DNA from: Camelus bactrianus
Lineage: Eukaryota > Chordata > Mammalia > Artiodactyla > Camelidae
DNA: 64,000 bases
NCBI RefSeq assembly: GCF_048773025.1
Contig: NC_133541.1
Location: forward strand, 157,572,201-157,636,200
Direction: 5' to 3'
Each line of letters opens with the position of its first letter. Positions within the stretch are counted from its first letter, which is position 1. Shown here piece by piece: positions 1-10,445 of this stretch. The translations under genes and the position numbers were made by a program. Under the pieces are notes generated by a model. The model saw nothing but the letters and a program-made list of their open reading frames with translations. It did no database searches and had not been told where the DNA came from.

Positions 1-249
1 GAACGAACGTCTCTCCACTTGCTCAGTTCTGAGAGATAATTGTGTGTGAAAGCCGTCCTTCACCTAGCTTGTTGGGAACACAAAGTTTCTTTTCAGTTGC
101 AAACTCCATTCCATTCATATATATGGGAAGGTACTAGCTCCAACTCGGTTTTACAGTGAAAACTGCAGGAACTTCAAACCGGCACTAGGAAACAGAATGA
201 GAAAGCAGAGAAAAAGTGTCTCCTGCAACCCGTTCCCTTGGTGCTAGAT
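1..249 (+). repeat. Reference monomer, class D
   Basis: A complete 249-bp unit used here for positions. In order it carries GAACGAACG (1-9), a variable head (15-21), a short dyad CTCAGTTCTGAG (22-33), an invariant stretch around AGCCGTCCTTCAC (50-62), a variable middle with TTGCAAACTCC and CATTCATATATATG, an invariant stretch around CTCGGTTTTACAGTG, a PstI site CTGCAG (163-168), ACCGGC, a variable A-rich stretch (about 190-216) and CCCGTTCCCTTGGTGC near the end. Class D is told by TTGCAAAC with CCATTCATATATATGG. Subtypes have GGGAAGG or GGGGAGG after the AT palindrome, and D5 has AAAATCC. Confidence 0.95.
22..33. other. Short dyad CTCAG-TT-CTGAG, once per monomer
   Basis: A perfect 5-bp inverted repeat with a 2-base centre, present at the same position in nearly every monomer. 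Rare copies break one arm, for example GCTCACTTCTGAG in C' at 37795 and 43765. The same monomer also has a 10-bp palindrome CATATATATG at 116-125 and a CAGT-GAAA-ACTG hairpin-like element at 154-165. No function can be assigned; such dyads could be protein sites or DNA-structure elements. Confidence 0.6.
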
Positions 250-498
250 GAACGAACGTCTCTGTACACGCTCAGTTCTGAGAGATAATTGTGTGTGAAA
301 GCCGTCCTTCACCTAGCTTGTTGGGAACACAAAGTTTCTTTTCAGTAGCAAACTCCACTTCATACATATATATGGGGAGGTACTAGCTCCAACTCGGTTT
401 TACAGTGAAAACTGCAGGAACTTCAAACCGGCACTAGGAAACAGAATGAGAAAGCAGAGAAAAAGTGTCTCCTGCAACCCGTTCCCTTGGTGCTAGAT
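250..498 (+). repeat. Monomer class B exemplar
   Basis: This 249-bp monomer differs from D by CAGTAGC in place of CAGTTGC and by CACTTCATACAT in place of CATTCCATTCAT. Its head is GTACACGCTCAG; other B copies have CCACTTGCTCAG. B is by far the commonest class in the window and occurs in every domain. Its right half carries either AGAATGAGAAAG (most of the first 44 kb) or AGACTGAGAAAG (common after about 44.7 kb), so left and right halves vary semi-independently. Confidence 0.93.
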
Positions 499-747
499 GA
501 ACGAACGTCTCTGTACACGCTCAGTTCTGAGAGATAAGTGTGTGTGAAAGCCGTCCTTCACCTAGCTATTTGGGAAAACAAAGTATCTTTTCAGTTCCAA
601 ACTCCATTCCATACATATATATGGGGAGTTACTAGCTCCAACTCGGTTTTACAGTGAAAACTGCAGGAACTTCAAACCGGCACTAGGAAACAGACTGAGA
701 TAGCAGAGAAAAAGTGTCTCCTGCAACCCGTTCCCTTGGTGCTAGAT
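499..747 (+). repeat. Monomer class A exemplar
   Basis: A divergent 249-bp class marked by linked changes along its length: GATAAGTG instead of GATAATTG, AGCTATTTGGGAAAAC, AAAGTATC, CAGTTCCAAAC, GGGGAGTTAC and ACTGAGATAGC. Many differences from B or D travel together, so A is an old, well separated lineage. It is frequent in 1-11690 and 27103-45256, absent from the 9-mer domain at 11690-27102, and rare in the far right apart from the related A' form. Confidence 0.93.
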
Positions 748-1992
748 GAACGAACGTCTCTCCACTTGCTCAGTTCTGAGAGATAATTGTGTGTGAAAGC
801 CGTCCTTCACCTAGCTTGTTGGGAACACAAAGTTTCTTTTCAGTAGCAAACTCCACTTCATACATATATATGGGGAGGTACTAGCTCCAACTCGGTTTTA
901 CAGTGAAAACTGCAGGAACTTCAAACCGGCACTAGGAAACAGAATGAGAAAGCAGAGAAAAAGTGTCTCCTGCAACCCGTTCCCTTGGTGCTAGATGAAC
1001 GAACGTCTCTGTACACGCTCAGTTCTGAGAGATAATTGTGTGTGAAAGCCGTCCTTCACCTAGCTTGTTGGGAACACAAAGTTTCTTTTCAGTTGCAAAC
1101 TCCATTCCATTCATATATATGGGGAGGTACTAGCTCCAACTCGGTTTTACAGTGAAAACTGCAGGAACTTCAAACCGGCACTAGGAAACAGACTGAGAAA
1201 GCAGAGAAAAAGTGTCTCCTGCAACCCGTTCCCTTGGTGCTAGATGAATGAACGTCTCTCCACTTGCTCAGTTCTGAGAGATAAGTGTGTGTGAAAGCCG
1301 TCCTTCACCTAGCTATTTGGGAAAACAAAGTATCTTTTCAGTTCCAAACTCCATTCCATACATATATATGGGGAGTTACTAGCTCCAACTCGGTTTTACA
1401 GTGAAAACTGCAGGAACTTCAAACCGGCACTAGGAAACAGACTGAGATAGCAGAGAAAAAGTGTCTCCTGCAACCCGTTCCCTTGGTGCTAGATGAACGA
1501 ACGTCTCTCCACTTGCTCAGTTCTGAGAGATAATTGTGTGTGAAAGCCGTCCTTCACCTAGCTTGTTGGGAACACAAAGTTTCTTTTCAGTAGCAAACTC
1601 CACTTCATACATATATATGGGGAGGTACTAGCTCCAACTCGGTTTTACAGTGAAAACTGCAGGAACTTCAAACCGGCACTAGGAAACAGAATGAGAAAGC
1701 AGAGAAAAAGTGTCTCCTGCAACCCGTTCCCTTGGTGCTAGATGAACGAACGTCTCTGTACACGCTCAGTTCTGAGAGATAATTGTGTGTGAAAGCCGTC
1801 CTTCACCTAGCTTGTTGGGAACACAAAGTTTCTTTTCAGTTGCAAAATCCATTCCATTCATATATATGGGGAGGTACTAGCTCCAACTCGGTTTTACAGT
1901 GAAAACTGCAGGAACTTCAAACCGGCACTAGGAAACAGACTGAGAAAGCAGAGAAAAAGTGTCTCCTGCAACCCGTTCCCTTGGTGCTAGAT

Positions 1993-2240
1993 GAACGAAC
2001 GTCTCTGTACACGCTCAGTTCTGAGAGATAATTGTGTGTGAAAGCCGTCCTTCACCTAGCTTGTTGGGAACACAAAGTTTCTTTTCAGTTGCAAACTCCA
2101 TTCCATACATTTATATTGGAGGTACTAGCTCCAACTCGGTTTTACAGTGAAAACTGCAGGAACTTCAAATAGGCACTAGGAAACAGACTGGGAAACCAGA
2201 GTAAAAGTTTCTCCTGCAACCCGTTCCCTTGGTGCTAGAT
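1993..2240 (+). repeat. Monomer class C exemplar (248 bp)
   Basis: Class C is 1 bp shorter than B or D because the AT-rich middle reads CATACATTTATATTGGAGG. Its right half is also diagnostic: AAATAGGCAC, GACTGGGAAACCAGAG and TAAAAGTTTC. The change AAACCGGC to AAATAGGC removes the HpaII/MspI site present in most other classes. C is the source of the left half of C' and C*. Confidence 0.92.
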
Positions 2241-3733
2241 GAACGAACGTCTCTGTACATGCTCAGTTCTGAGAGATAAGTGTGTGTGAAAGCCGTCCTT
2301 CACTTAGCTATTTGGGAAAACAAAGTATCTTTTCAGTTCCAAACTCCATTCCATACATATATATGGGGAGTTACTAGCTTCAACTCGGTTTTACAGTGAA
2401 AACTGCAGGAACTTCAAACCGGCACTAGGAAACAGACTGAGATAGCAGAGAAAAAGTGTCTCCTGCAACCCGTTCCCTTGGTGCCAGATGAACGAATGTC
2501 TCTGTACACGCTCAGTTCTTAGAGATAATTGTGTGTGAAAGCCGTCCTTCACCTAGCTTGTTGGGAACACAAAGTTTCTTTTCAGTTGCAAACTCCATTC
2601 CATACATATATATGGGGAGGTACTAGCTCCAACTCGGTTTTACAGTGAAAACTGCAGGAACTTCAAACCGGCACTAGGAAACAGACTGAGAAAGCAGAGA
2701 AAAAGTGTCTCCTGCAACCCGTTCCCTTGGTGCTAGATGAACGAACGTCTCTGTACACGCTCAGTTCTGAGAGATAATTGTGTGTGAAAGCCGTCCTTCA
2801 CCTAGCTTGTTGGGAACACAAAGTTTCTTTTCTGTTGCAAACTCCATTCCATACATTTATATTGGAGGTATTAGCTCCAACTCGGTTTTACAGTGAAAAC
2901 TGCAGGAACTTCAAATAGGCACTAGGAAACAGACTGGGAAACCAGAGTAAAAGTTTCTCCTGCAACCCGTTCCCTTGGTGCTAGATGAACGAACGTCTCT
3001 GTACATGCTCAGTTCTGAGAGATAAGTGTGTGTGAAAGCCGTCCTTCACCTAACTATTTGGGAAAACAAAGTATCTTTTCAGTTCCAAACTCCATTCCAT
3101 ACATATATATGGGGAGTTACTAGCTCCAACTCGGTTTTACAGTGAAAACTGCAGGAACTTCAAATCGGCACTAGGAAACAGACTGAGATAGCAGAGAAAA
3201 AGTGTCTCCTGCAACCCGTTCCCTTGGTGCTAGATGAACGAACGTCTCTCCACTTGCTCAGTTCTGAGAGATAATTGTGTGTGAAAGCCGTCCTTCACCT
3301 AGCTTGTTGGGAACACAAAGTTTCTTTTCAGTTGCAAACTCCATTCCATTCATATATATGGGAAGGTACTAGCTCCAACTCGGTTTTACAGTGAAAACTG
3401 CAGGAACTTCAAACCGGCACTAGGAAACAGAATGAGAAAGCAGAGAAAAAGTGTCTCCTGCAACCCGTTCCCTTGGTGCTAGATGAACGAACGTCTCTGT
3501 ACACGCTCAGTTCTGAGAGATAATTGTGTGTGAAAGCCGTCCTTCACCTAGCTTGTTGGGAACACAAAGTTTCTTTTCAGTAGCAAACTCCACTTCATAC
3601 ATATATATGGGGAGGTACTAGCTCCAACTCGGTTTTACAGTGAAAACTGCAGGAACTTCAAACCGGCACTAGGAAACAGAATGAGAAAGCAGAGAAAAAG
3701 TGTCTCCTGCAACCCGTTCCCTTGGTGCTAGAT

Positions 3734-3981
3734 GAACGAACGTCTCTGTACACGCTCAGTTCTGAGAGATAATTGTGTGTGAAAGCCGTCCTTCACCTAG
3801 CTTGTTGGGAACACAAAGTTTCTTTTCAGTTGCAAACTCCATTCCATACATTTATATTGGAGGTTCTAGCTCCAACTCGGTTTTACAGTGAAAACTGCAG
3901 GAACTTCAAACCGGCACTAGGAAACAGAATGAGAAAGCAGAGAAAAAGTGTCTCCTGCAACCCGTTCCCTTGATGCTAGAT
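3734..3981 (+). repeat. Monomer class C' exemplar (C/B-D chimera)
   Basis: The left half is class C (CATTTATATTGG, 248 bp). It is followed by GGTTCTAGC and a right half of the AAACCGGC...AGAATGAGAAAG type found in B and D, so C' looks like a recombinant that was then amplified. It opens each of the first four 9-mer copies and recurs through 27103-45256. Some copies end TTGATGC (as here), others TTGGTGC. The copies at 31330, 36801, 42771 and 54956 share GAGAAATAGTG and so form a sub-lineage. Confidence 0.9.
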
Positions 3982-4229
3982 GAACGAACGTCTCTCCATT
4001 GCTCAGTTCTGAGAGATAATTGTGTGTGAAAGCCGTCCTTCACCTAGCTTGTTGGGAACACAAAGTTTCTTTTCAGTAGCAAACTCCACTTCATACATAT
4101 ATATGGGGAGGTACTAGCTCCAACTCGGTTTTACAGTGAAAACTGCAGGAACTTCAAACCGGCACTAGGAAACAGAATGAGAAAGCAGAGAAAAAGTGTC
4201 TCCTGCAACCCGTTCCCTTGGTGCTAGAT
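3982..4229 (+). repeat. Monomer class B° exemplar (248 bp)
   Basis: A B-type body whose head reads CTCTCCATTGCTCAG, 1 bp shorter than CTCTCCACTTGCTCAG. It nearly always follows a monomer ending TTGATGC or a C' monomer, so the linked variants straddle my chosen boundary. B° is a main building block of the 9-mer HOR and of the C'-B°-D-A blocks further right. Confidence 0.9.
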
Positions 4230-5472
4230 GAACGAACGTCTCTGTACACGCTCAGTTCTGAGAGATAATTGTGTGTGAAAGCCGTCCTTCACCTAGCTTG
4301 TTGGGAACACAAAGTTTCTTTTCAGTTGCAAACTCCATTCCATTCATATATATGGGAAGGTACTAGCTCCAACTCGGTTTTACAGTGAAAACTGCAGGAA
4401 CTTCAAACCGGCACTAGGAAACAGAATGAGAAAGCAGAGAAAAAGTGTCTCCTGCAACCCGTTCCCTTGATGCTAGATGAACGAACGTCTCTCCATTGCT
4501 CAGTTCTGAGAGATAATTGTGTGTGAAAGCCGTCCTTCACCTAGCTTGTTGGGAACACAAAGTTTCTTTTCAGTAGCAATCTCCACTTCATACATATATA
4601 TGGGGAGGTACTAGCTCCAACTCGGTTTTACAGTGAAAACTGCAGGAACTTCAAACCGGCACTAGGAAACAGAATGAGAAAGCAGAGAAAAAGTGTCTCC
4701 TGCAACCCGTTCCCTTGGTGCTAGATGAACGAACGTCTCTGTACACGCTCAGTTCTGAGAGATAATTGTGTGTGAAAGCCGTCCTTCACCTAGCTTGTTG
4801 GGAACACAAAGTTTCTTTTCAGTAGCAAACTCCACTTCATACATATATATGGGGAGGTACTAGCTCCAACTCGGTTTTACAGTGAAAACTGCAGGAACTT
4901 CAAACCGGCACTAGGAAACAGAATGAGAAAGCAGAGAAAAAGTGTCTCCTGCAACCCGTTCCCTTGGTGCTAGATGAACGAACGTCTCTGTACACGCTCA
5001 GTTCTGAGAGATAATTGTGTGTGAAAGCCGTCCTTCACCTAGCTTGTTGGGAACACAAAGTTTCTTTTCAGTTGCAAACTCCATTCCATTCATATATATG
5101 GGAAGGTACTAGCTCCAACTCGGTTTTACAGTGAAAACTGCAGGAACTTCAAACCGGCACTAGGAAACAGAATGAGAAAGCAGAGAAAAAGTGTCTCCTG
5201 CAACCCGTTCCCTTGATGCTAGATGAACGAACGTCTCTCCATTGCTCAGTTCTGAGAGATAATTGTGTGTGAAAGCCGTCCTTCACCTAGCTTGTTGGGA
5301 ACACAAAGTTTCTTTTCAGTAGCAAACTCCACTTCATACATATATATGGGGAGGTACTAGCTCCAACTCGGTTTTACAGTGAAAACTGCAGGAACTTCAA
5401 ACCGGCACTAGGAAACAGAATGAGAAAGCAGAGAAAAAGTGTCTCCTGCAACCCGTTCCCTTGGTGCTAGAT

Positions 5473-5719
5473 GAACGAACGTCTCTCCATTGCTCAGTTC
5501 TGAGAGATAATTGTGTGTGAAAGCCGTCCTTCACCTAGCTTGTTGGGAACACAAAGTTTCTTTTCAGTTGCAAACTCCATTCCATACATTTATATTGGAA
5601 GTATTAGCTCTAACTCGGTTTTACAGTGAAAACTGCAGGAACATCAAATAGGCACTAGGAAACAGACTGGGAAACCAGAGTAAAAGTTTCTCCTGCAACC
5701 CGTTCCCTTGGTGCTAGAT
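5473..5719 (+). repeat. Chimeric junction monomer, B° head on C body (247 bp)
   Basis: This monomer starts with the shortened B° head CTCTCCATTGCTCAG and continues as class C (CATTTATATTGG, AAATAGGC), so it carries both 1-bp losses and is 247 bp long. It also has private changes (GGAAGTATTAGCTCTAAC, AACATCAAAT). It lies exactly where the 7956-bp duplication stops matching, and so marks a recombination breakpoint between the island to its left and the A/B/C/D domain to its right. Confidence 0.85.
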
Positions 5720-7957
5720 GAACGAACGTCTCTCCACTTGCTCAGTTCTGAGAGATAAGTGTGTGTGAAAGCCGTCCTTCACCTAGCTTGTTGGGAACAC
5801 AATGTTTCTTTTCAGTTGCAAAATCCATTCCATTCATATATATGGGGAGGTACTAGCTCCAACTCGGTTTTACAGTGAAAACTGCAGGAACTTCAAACCG
5901 GCACTAGGAAACAGACTGAGAAAGCAGAGAAAAAGTGTCTCCTGCAACCCGTTCCCTTGGTGCTAGATGAACGAACGTCTCTGTACACGCTAAGTTCTGA
6001 GAGATAATTGTGTGTGAAAGCCGTCCTTCACCTAGCTTGTTGGGAACACAAAGTTTCTTTTCAGTTGCAAACTCCATTCCATACATTTATATTGGAGGTA
6101 CTAGCTCCAACTCGGTTTTACAGTGAAAACTGCAGGAACTTCAAATAGGCACTAGGAAACAGACTGGGAAACCAGAGTAAAAGTTTCTCCTGCAACCCGT
6201 TCCCTTGGTGCTAGATGAACGAACGTCTCTGTACATGCTCAGTTCTGAGAGATAAGTGTGTGTGAAAGCCGTCTTTCACCTAGCTATTTGGGAAAACAAA
6301 GTATCTTTTCAGTTCCAAACTCCATTCCATACATATATATGGGGAGTTACTAGCTCCAACTCGGTTTTACAGTGAAAACTGCAGGAACTTCAAACCGGCA
6401 CTAGGAAACAGACTGAGATAGCAGAGAAAAAGTGTCTCCTGCAACCCGTTCCCTTGGTGCTAGATGAACGAACGTCTCTGTACACGCTCAGTTCTGAGAG
6501 ATAATTGTGTGTGAAAGCCGTCCTTCACCTAGCTTGTTGGGAACACAAAGTTTCTTTTCAGTAGCAAACTCCACTTCATACATATATATGGGGAGGTACT
6601 AGCTCCAACTCGGTTTTACAGTGAAAACTGCAGGAACTTCAAACCGGCACTAGGAAACAGACTGAGAAAGCAGAGAAAAAGTGTCTCCTGCAACCCGTTC
6701 CCTTGCTGCTAGATGAACGAACGTCTCTGTACACGCTCAGTTCTGAGAGATAATTGTGTGTGAAAGCCGTCCTTCACCTAGCTTGTTGGGAACACAAAGT
6801 TTCTTTTCAGTTGCAAACTCCATTCCATACATTTATATTGGAGGTATTAGCTCCAACTCGGTTTTACAGTGAAAACTGCAGGAACTTCAAATAGGCACTA
6901 GGAAACAGACTGGGAAACCAGAGTAAAAGTTTCTCCTGCAACCCGTTCCCTTGGTGCTAGATGAACGAACGTCTCTCCACTTGCTCAGTTCTGAGAGATA
7001 AGTGTGTGTGAAAGCCGTCCTTCACCTAGCTTGTTGGGAACACAAAGTTTCTTTTCAGTTGCAAAATCCATTCCATTCATATATATGGGGAGGTACTAGC
7101 TCCAACTCGGTTTTACAGTGAAAACTGCAGGAACTTCAAACCGGCACTAGGAAACAGACTGAGAAAGCAGAGAAAAAGTGTCTCCTGCAACCCGTTCCCT
7201 TGGTGCTAGATGAACGAACGTCTCTGTACACGCTCAGTTCTGAGAGATAATTGTGTGTGAAAGCCGTCCTTCACCTAGCTTGTTGGGAACACAAAGTTTC
7301 TTTTCAGTTGCAAACTCCATTCCATACATTTATATTGGAGGTATTAGCTCCAACTCGGTTTTACAGTGAAAACTGCAGGAACTTCAAATAGGCACTAGGA
7401 AACAGAATGAGAAAGCAGAGAAAAAGTGTCTCCTGCAACCCGTTCCCTTGGTGCTAGATGAACGAACGTCTCTGTACATGCTCAGTTCTGAGAGATAAGT
7501 GTGTGTGAAAGCCGTCCTTCACCTAGCTATTTGGGAAAACAAAGTATCTTTTCAGTTCCAAACTCCATTCCATACATATATATGGGGAGTTACTAGCTCC
7601 AACTCGGTTTTACAGTGAAAACTGCAGGAACTTCAAACCGGCACTAGGAAACAGACTGAGATAGCAGAGAAAAAGTGTCTCCTGCAACCCGTTCCCTTGG
7701 TGCTAGATGAACGAACGTCTCTCCACTTGCTCAGTTCTGAGAGATAATTGTGTGTGAAAGCCGTCCTTCACCTAGCTTGTTGGGAACACAAAGTTTCTTT
7801 TCAGTAGCAAACTCCACTTCATACATATATATGGGGAGGTACTAGCTCCAACTCGGTTTTACAGTGAAAACTGCAGGAACTTCAAACCGGCACTAGGAAA
7901 CAGACTGAGAAAGCAGAGAAAAAGTGTCTCCTGCAACCCGTTCCCTTGGTGCTAGAT
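5473..7957 (+). repeat. Tandem 5-mer HOR, two copies (1242 + 1243 bp)
   Basis: The monomer order C D5 C A B occurs twice, at 5473-6714 and 6715-7957. Both D5 monomers (5720 and 6963) share an unusual combination: GATAAGTG, normally an A-class mark, with AAAATCC and a D body. This supports a true tandem duplication. The copies differ at scattered sites, for example GCTAAGTTC near 5990 and the right half of the C at 7212, which has switched to the AGAATGAGAAAG type. Confidence 0.83.
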
Positions 7958-8455
7958 GAACGAACGTCTCTGTACACGCTCAGTTCTGAGAGATAATTGT
8001 GTGTGAAAGCCGTCCTTCACCTAGCTTGTTGGGAACACAAAGTTTCTTTTCAGTTGCAAACTCCATTCCATTCATATATATGGGGAGGTACTAGCTCCAA
8101 CTCGGTTTTACAGTGAAAACTGCAGGAACTTCAAACCGGCACTAGGAAACAGACTGAGAAAGCAGAGAAAAAGTGTCTCCTGCAACCCGTTCCCTTGGTG
8201 CTAGATGAATGAACGTCTCTCCACTTGCTCAGTTCTGAGAGATAAGTGTGTGTGAAAGCCGTCCTTCACCTAGCTATTTGGGAAAACAAAGTATCTTTTC
8301 AGTTCCAAACTCCATTCCATACATATATATGGGGAGTTACTAGCTCCAACTCGGTTTTACAGTGAAAACTGCAGGAACTTCAAACCGGCACTAGGAAACA
8401 GACTGAGATAGCAGAGAAAAAGTGTCTCCTGCAACCCGTTCCCTTGGTGCTAGAT
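7958..8455 (+). repeat. D-A pair linking the 5-mer and 4-mer arrays
   Basis: Two monomers: D (7958-8206) and A (8207-8455). The A begins GAATGAACG rather than GAACGAACG. The same D then GAATG-A pair stands at 997-1494, at an offset of 6961 bp, which continues the long-range duplication described for the left of the window. Confidence 0.82.
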
Positions 8456-10445
8456 GAACGAACGTCTCTCCACTTGCTCAGTTCTGAGAGATAATTGTGT
8501 GTGAAAGCCGTCCTTCACCTAGCTTGTTGGGAACACAAAGTTTCTTTTCAGTAGCAAACTCCACTTCATACATATATATGGGGAGGTACTAGCTCCAACT
8601 CGGTTTTACAGTGAAAACTGCAGGAACTTCAAACCGGCACTAGGAAACAGAATGAAAAAGCAGAGAAAAAGTGTCTCCTGCAACCCGTTCCCTTGGTGCT
8701 AGATGAACGAACGTCTCTGTACACGCTCAGTTCTGAGAGATAATTGTGTGTGAAAGCCGTCCTTCACCTAGCTTGTTGGGAACACAAAGTTTCTTTTCAG
8801 TTGCAAAATCCATTCCATTCATATATATGGGGAGGTACTAGCTCCAACTCGGTTTTACAGTGAAAACTGCAGGAACTTCAAACCGGCACTAGGAAACAGA
8901 CTGAGAAAGCAGAGAAAAAGTGTCTCCTGCAACCCGTTCCCTTGGTGCTAGATGAACGAACGTCTCTGTACACGCTCAGTTCTGAGAGATAATTGTGTGT
9001 GAAAGCCGTCCTTCACCTAGCTTGTTGGGAACACAAAGTTTCTTTTCAGTTGCAAACTCCATTCCATACATTTATATTGGAGGTACTAGCTCCAACTCGG
9101 TTTTACAGTGAAAACTGCAGGAACTTCAAATAGGCACTAGGAAACAGACTGGGAAACCAGAGTAAAAGTTTCTCCTGCAACCCGTTCCCTTGGTGCTAGA
9201 TGAACGAACGTCTCTGTACATGCTCAGTTCTGAGAGATAAGTGTGTGTGAAAGCCGTCCTTCACCTAGCTATTTGGGAAAACAAAGTATCTTTTCAGTTC
9301 CAAACTCCATTCCATACATATATATGGGGAGTTACTAGCTCCAACTCGGTTTTACAGTGAAAACTGCAGGAACTTCAAACCGGCACTAGGAAACAGACTG
9401 AGATAGCAGAGAAAAAGTGTCTCCTGCAACCCGTTCCCTTGGTGCTAGATGAACGAACGTCTCTCCACTTGCTCAGTTCTGAGAGATAATTGTGTGTGAA
9501 AGCCGTCCTTCACCTAGCTTGTTGGGAACACAAAGTTTCTTTTCAGTAGCAAACTCCACTTCATACATATATATGGGGAGGTACTAGCTCCAACTCGGTT
9601 TTACAGTGAAAACTGCAGGAACTTCAAACCGGCACTAGGAAACAGAATGAGAAAGCAGAGAAAAAGTGTCTCCTGCAACCCGTTCCCTTGGTGCTAGATG
9701 AACGAACGTCTCTGTACACGCTCAGTTCTGAGAGATAATTGTGTGTGAAAGCCGTCCTTCACCTAGCTTGTTGGGAACACAAAGTTTCTTTTCAGTTGCA
9801 AAATCCATTCCATTCATATATATGGGGAGGTACTAGCTCCAACTCGGTTTTACAGTGAAAACTGCAGGAACTTCAAACCGGCACTAGGAAACAGACTGAG
9901 AAAGCAGAGAAAAAGTGTCTCCTGCAACCCGTTCCCTTGGTGCTAGATGAACGAACGTCTCTGTACACGCTCAGTTCTGAGAGATAATTGTGTGTGAAAG
10001 CCGTCCTTCACCTAGCTTGTTGGGAACACAAAGTTTCTTTTCAGTTGCAAACTCCATTCCATACATTTATATTGGAGGTACTAGCTCCAACTCGGTTTTA
10101 CAGTGAAAACTGCAGGAACTTCAAATAGGCACTAGGAAACAGACTGGGAAACCAGAGTAAAAGTTTCTCCTGCAACCCGTTCCCTTGGTGCTAGATGAAC
10201 GAACGTCTCTGTACATGCTCAGTTCTGAGAGATAAGTGTGTGTGAAAGCCGTCCTTCACCTAGCTATTTGGGAAAACAAAGTATCTTTTCAGTTCCAAAC
10301 TCCATTCCATACATATATATGGGGAGTTACTAGCTTCAACTCGGTTTTACAGTGAAAACTGCAGGAACTTCAAACCGGCACTAGGAAACAGACTGAGATA
10401 GCAGAGAAAAAGTGTCTCCTGCAACCCGTTCCCTTGGTGCCAGAT
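8456..10445 (+). repeat. Tandem 4-mer HOR B-D-C-A, two copies of 995 bp
   Basis: Monomers B 8456, D5 8705, C 8954, A 9202 are followed by the same four at 9451, 9700, 9949 and 10197. The equivalent place in the left-hand copy (1495-2489) has only one such unit. One copy has therefore gained, or the other lost, exactly one 995-bp unit, changing the duplication offset from 6961 to 7956 bp. Small differences, such as GAATGAAAAAG in the monomer at 8456, separate the copies. Confidence 0.86.

Larger units (their letters stand above)
1..3733 (+). repeat. Domain 1: A/B/C/D units, mostly ending in A
   Basis: Fifteen monomers, read in order as D B A, B D A, B D C A, D C A, D B. Units of three to four monomers end in class A, so a basic A-terminated block seems to have been shortened or lengthened by unequal exchange. 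The B-D-C-A block at 1495-2489 is the same 995-bp unit that is tandemly doubled at 8456-10445. The monomer at 2490 has a variant head, GAACGAATGTC, preceded by GTGCCAGATG, which marks its later copy at 10446. Confidence 0.85.
3734..5472 (+). repeat. Domain 2: island of 9-mer-type monomers
   Basis: Seven monomers in the order C' B° D B° B D B°. This is the same order as the first seven monomers of the block at 11690-13428, at a constant offset of 7956 bp, and matches the start of the regular 9-mer further right. It is flanked on both sides by A/B/C/D domains that lack C' and B°, so it looks like part of a larger duplicated segment rather than independent growth. Confidence 0.87.

Noticed and set aside
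22-60. Hammerhead-ribozyme-like order CTGAGAG then GAAA then GTC
   Set aside because: Hammerhead satellites are known, but the core needs CTGATGA and a stem between it and GAAA. Here a core base is missing and the intervening GATAATTGTGTGT cannot pair.
83-96. Splice-acceptor-like AGTTTCTTTTCAG and GGTTTTACAG
   Set aside because: Pyrimidine-rich stretches ending in AG occur by chance. There are no exons or matching donor context in the array.
116-125. CATATATATG as a TATA box
   Set aside because: It is a perfect palindrome in an AT-rich stretch, altered in all C-type monomers, with no other promoter element nearby. Transcription of the satellite is possible but not shown.
222-249. Possible CENP-B box on the minus strand around the complement of CCCGTTCCC
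   Set aside because: The CGGG half and a few neighbouring bases match, but the essential TTCG half and the central A do not. At best a half-site resemblance.
3860-3875. Pol III B-box-like GGTTCTAGCTCC in C' monomers, hinting at a tRNA-derived SINE
   Set aside because: It has several mismatches or an extra base against the B-box consensus, no A box upstream, and other classes read GGTACTAGCTCC, so the resemblance is a derived accident.
3773-3973. Open frames of 66-68 codons repeated in C-type monomers (also at 11729, 15956, 18193, 20430, 22667, 27142, 29130, 31369, 34850, 36840, 37834, 39824, 42810, 43804, 54499, 54995, 55989, and a variant at 54747)
   Set aside because: They begin with TTG, not ATG, and exist mainly because the 1-bp shorter C-type monomers (or, at 54747, a 1-bp loss in a D) shift phase past stops. 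They recur only as the repeat recurs, with no sign of coding constraint or splice context.
5904-6086. 60-codon minus-strand frame (similarly 62 codons at 24043-24231)
   Set aside because: Each arises from a private variant that removes a stop on the minus strand (for example CACATAGC at 24181). They are absent from sister copies of the same units.
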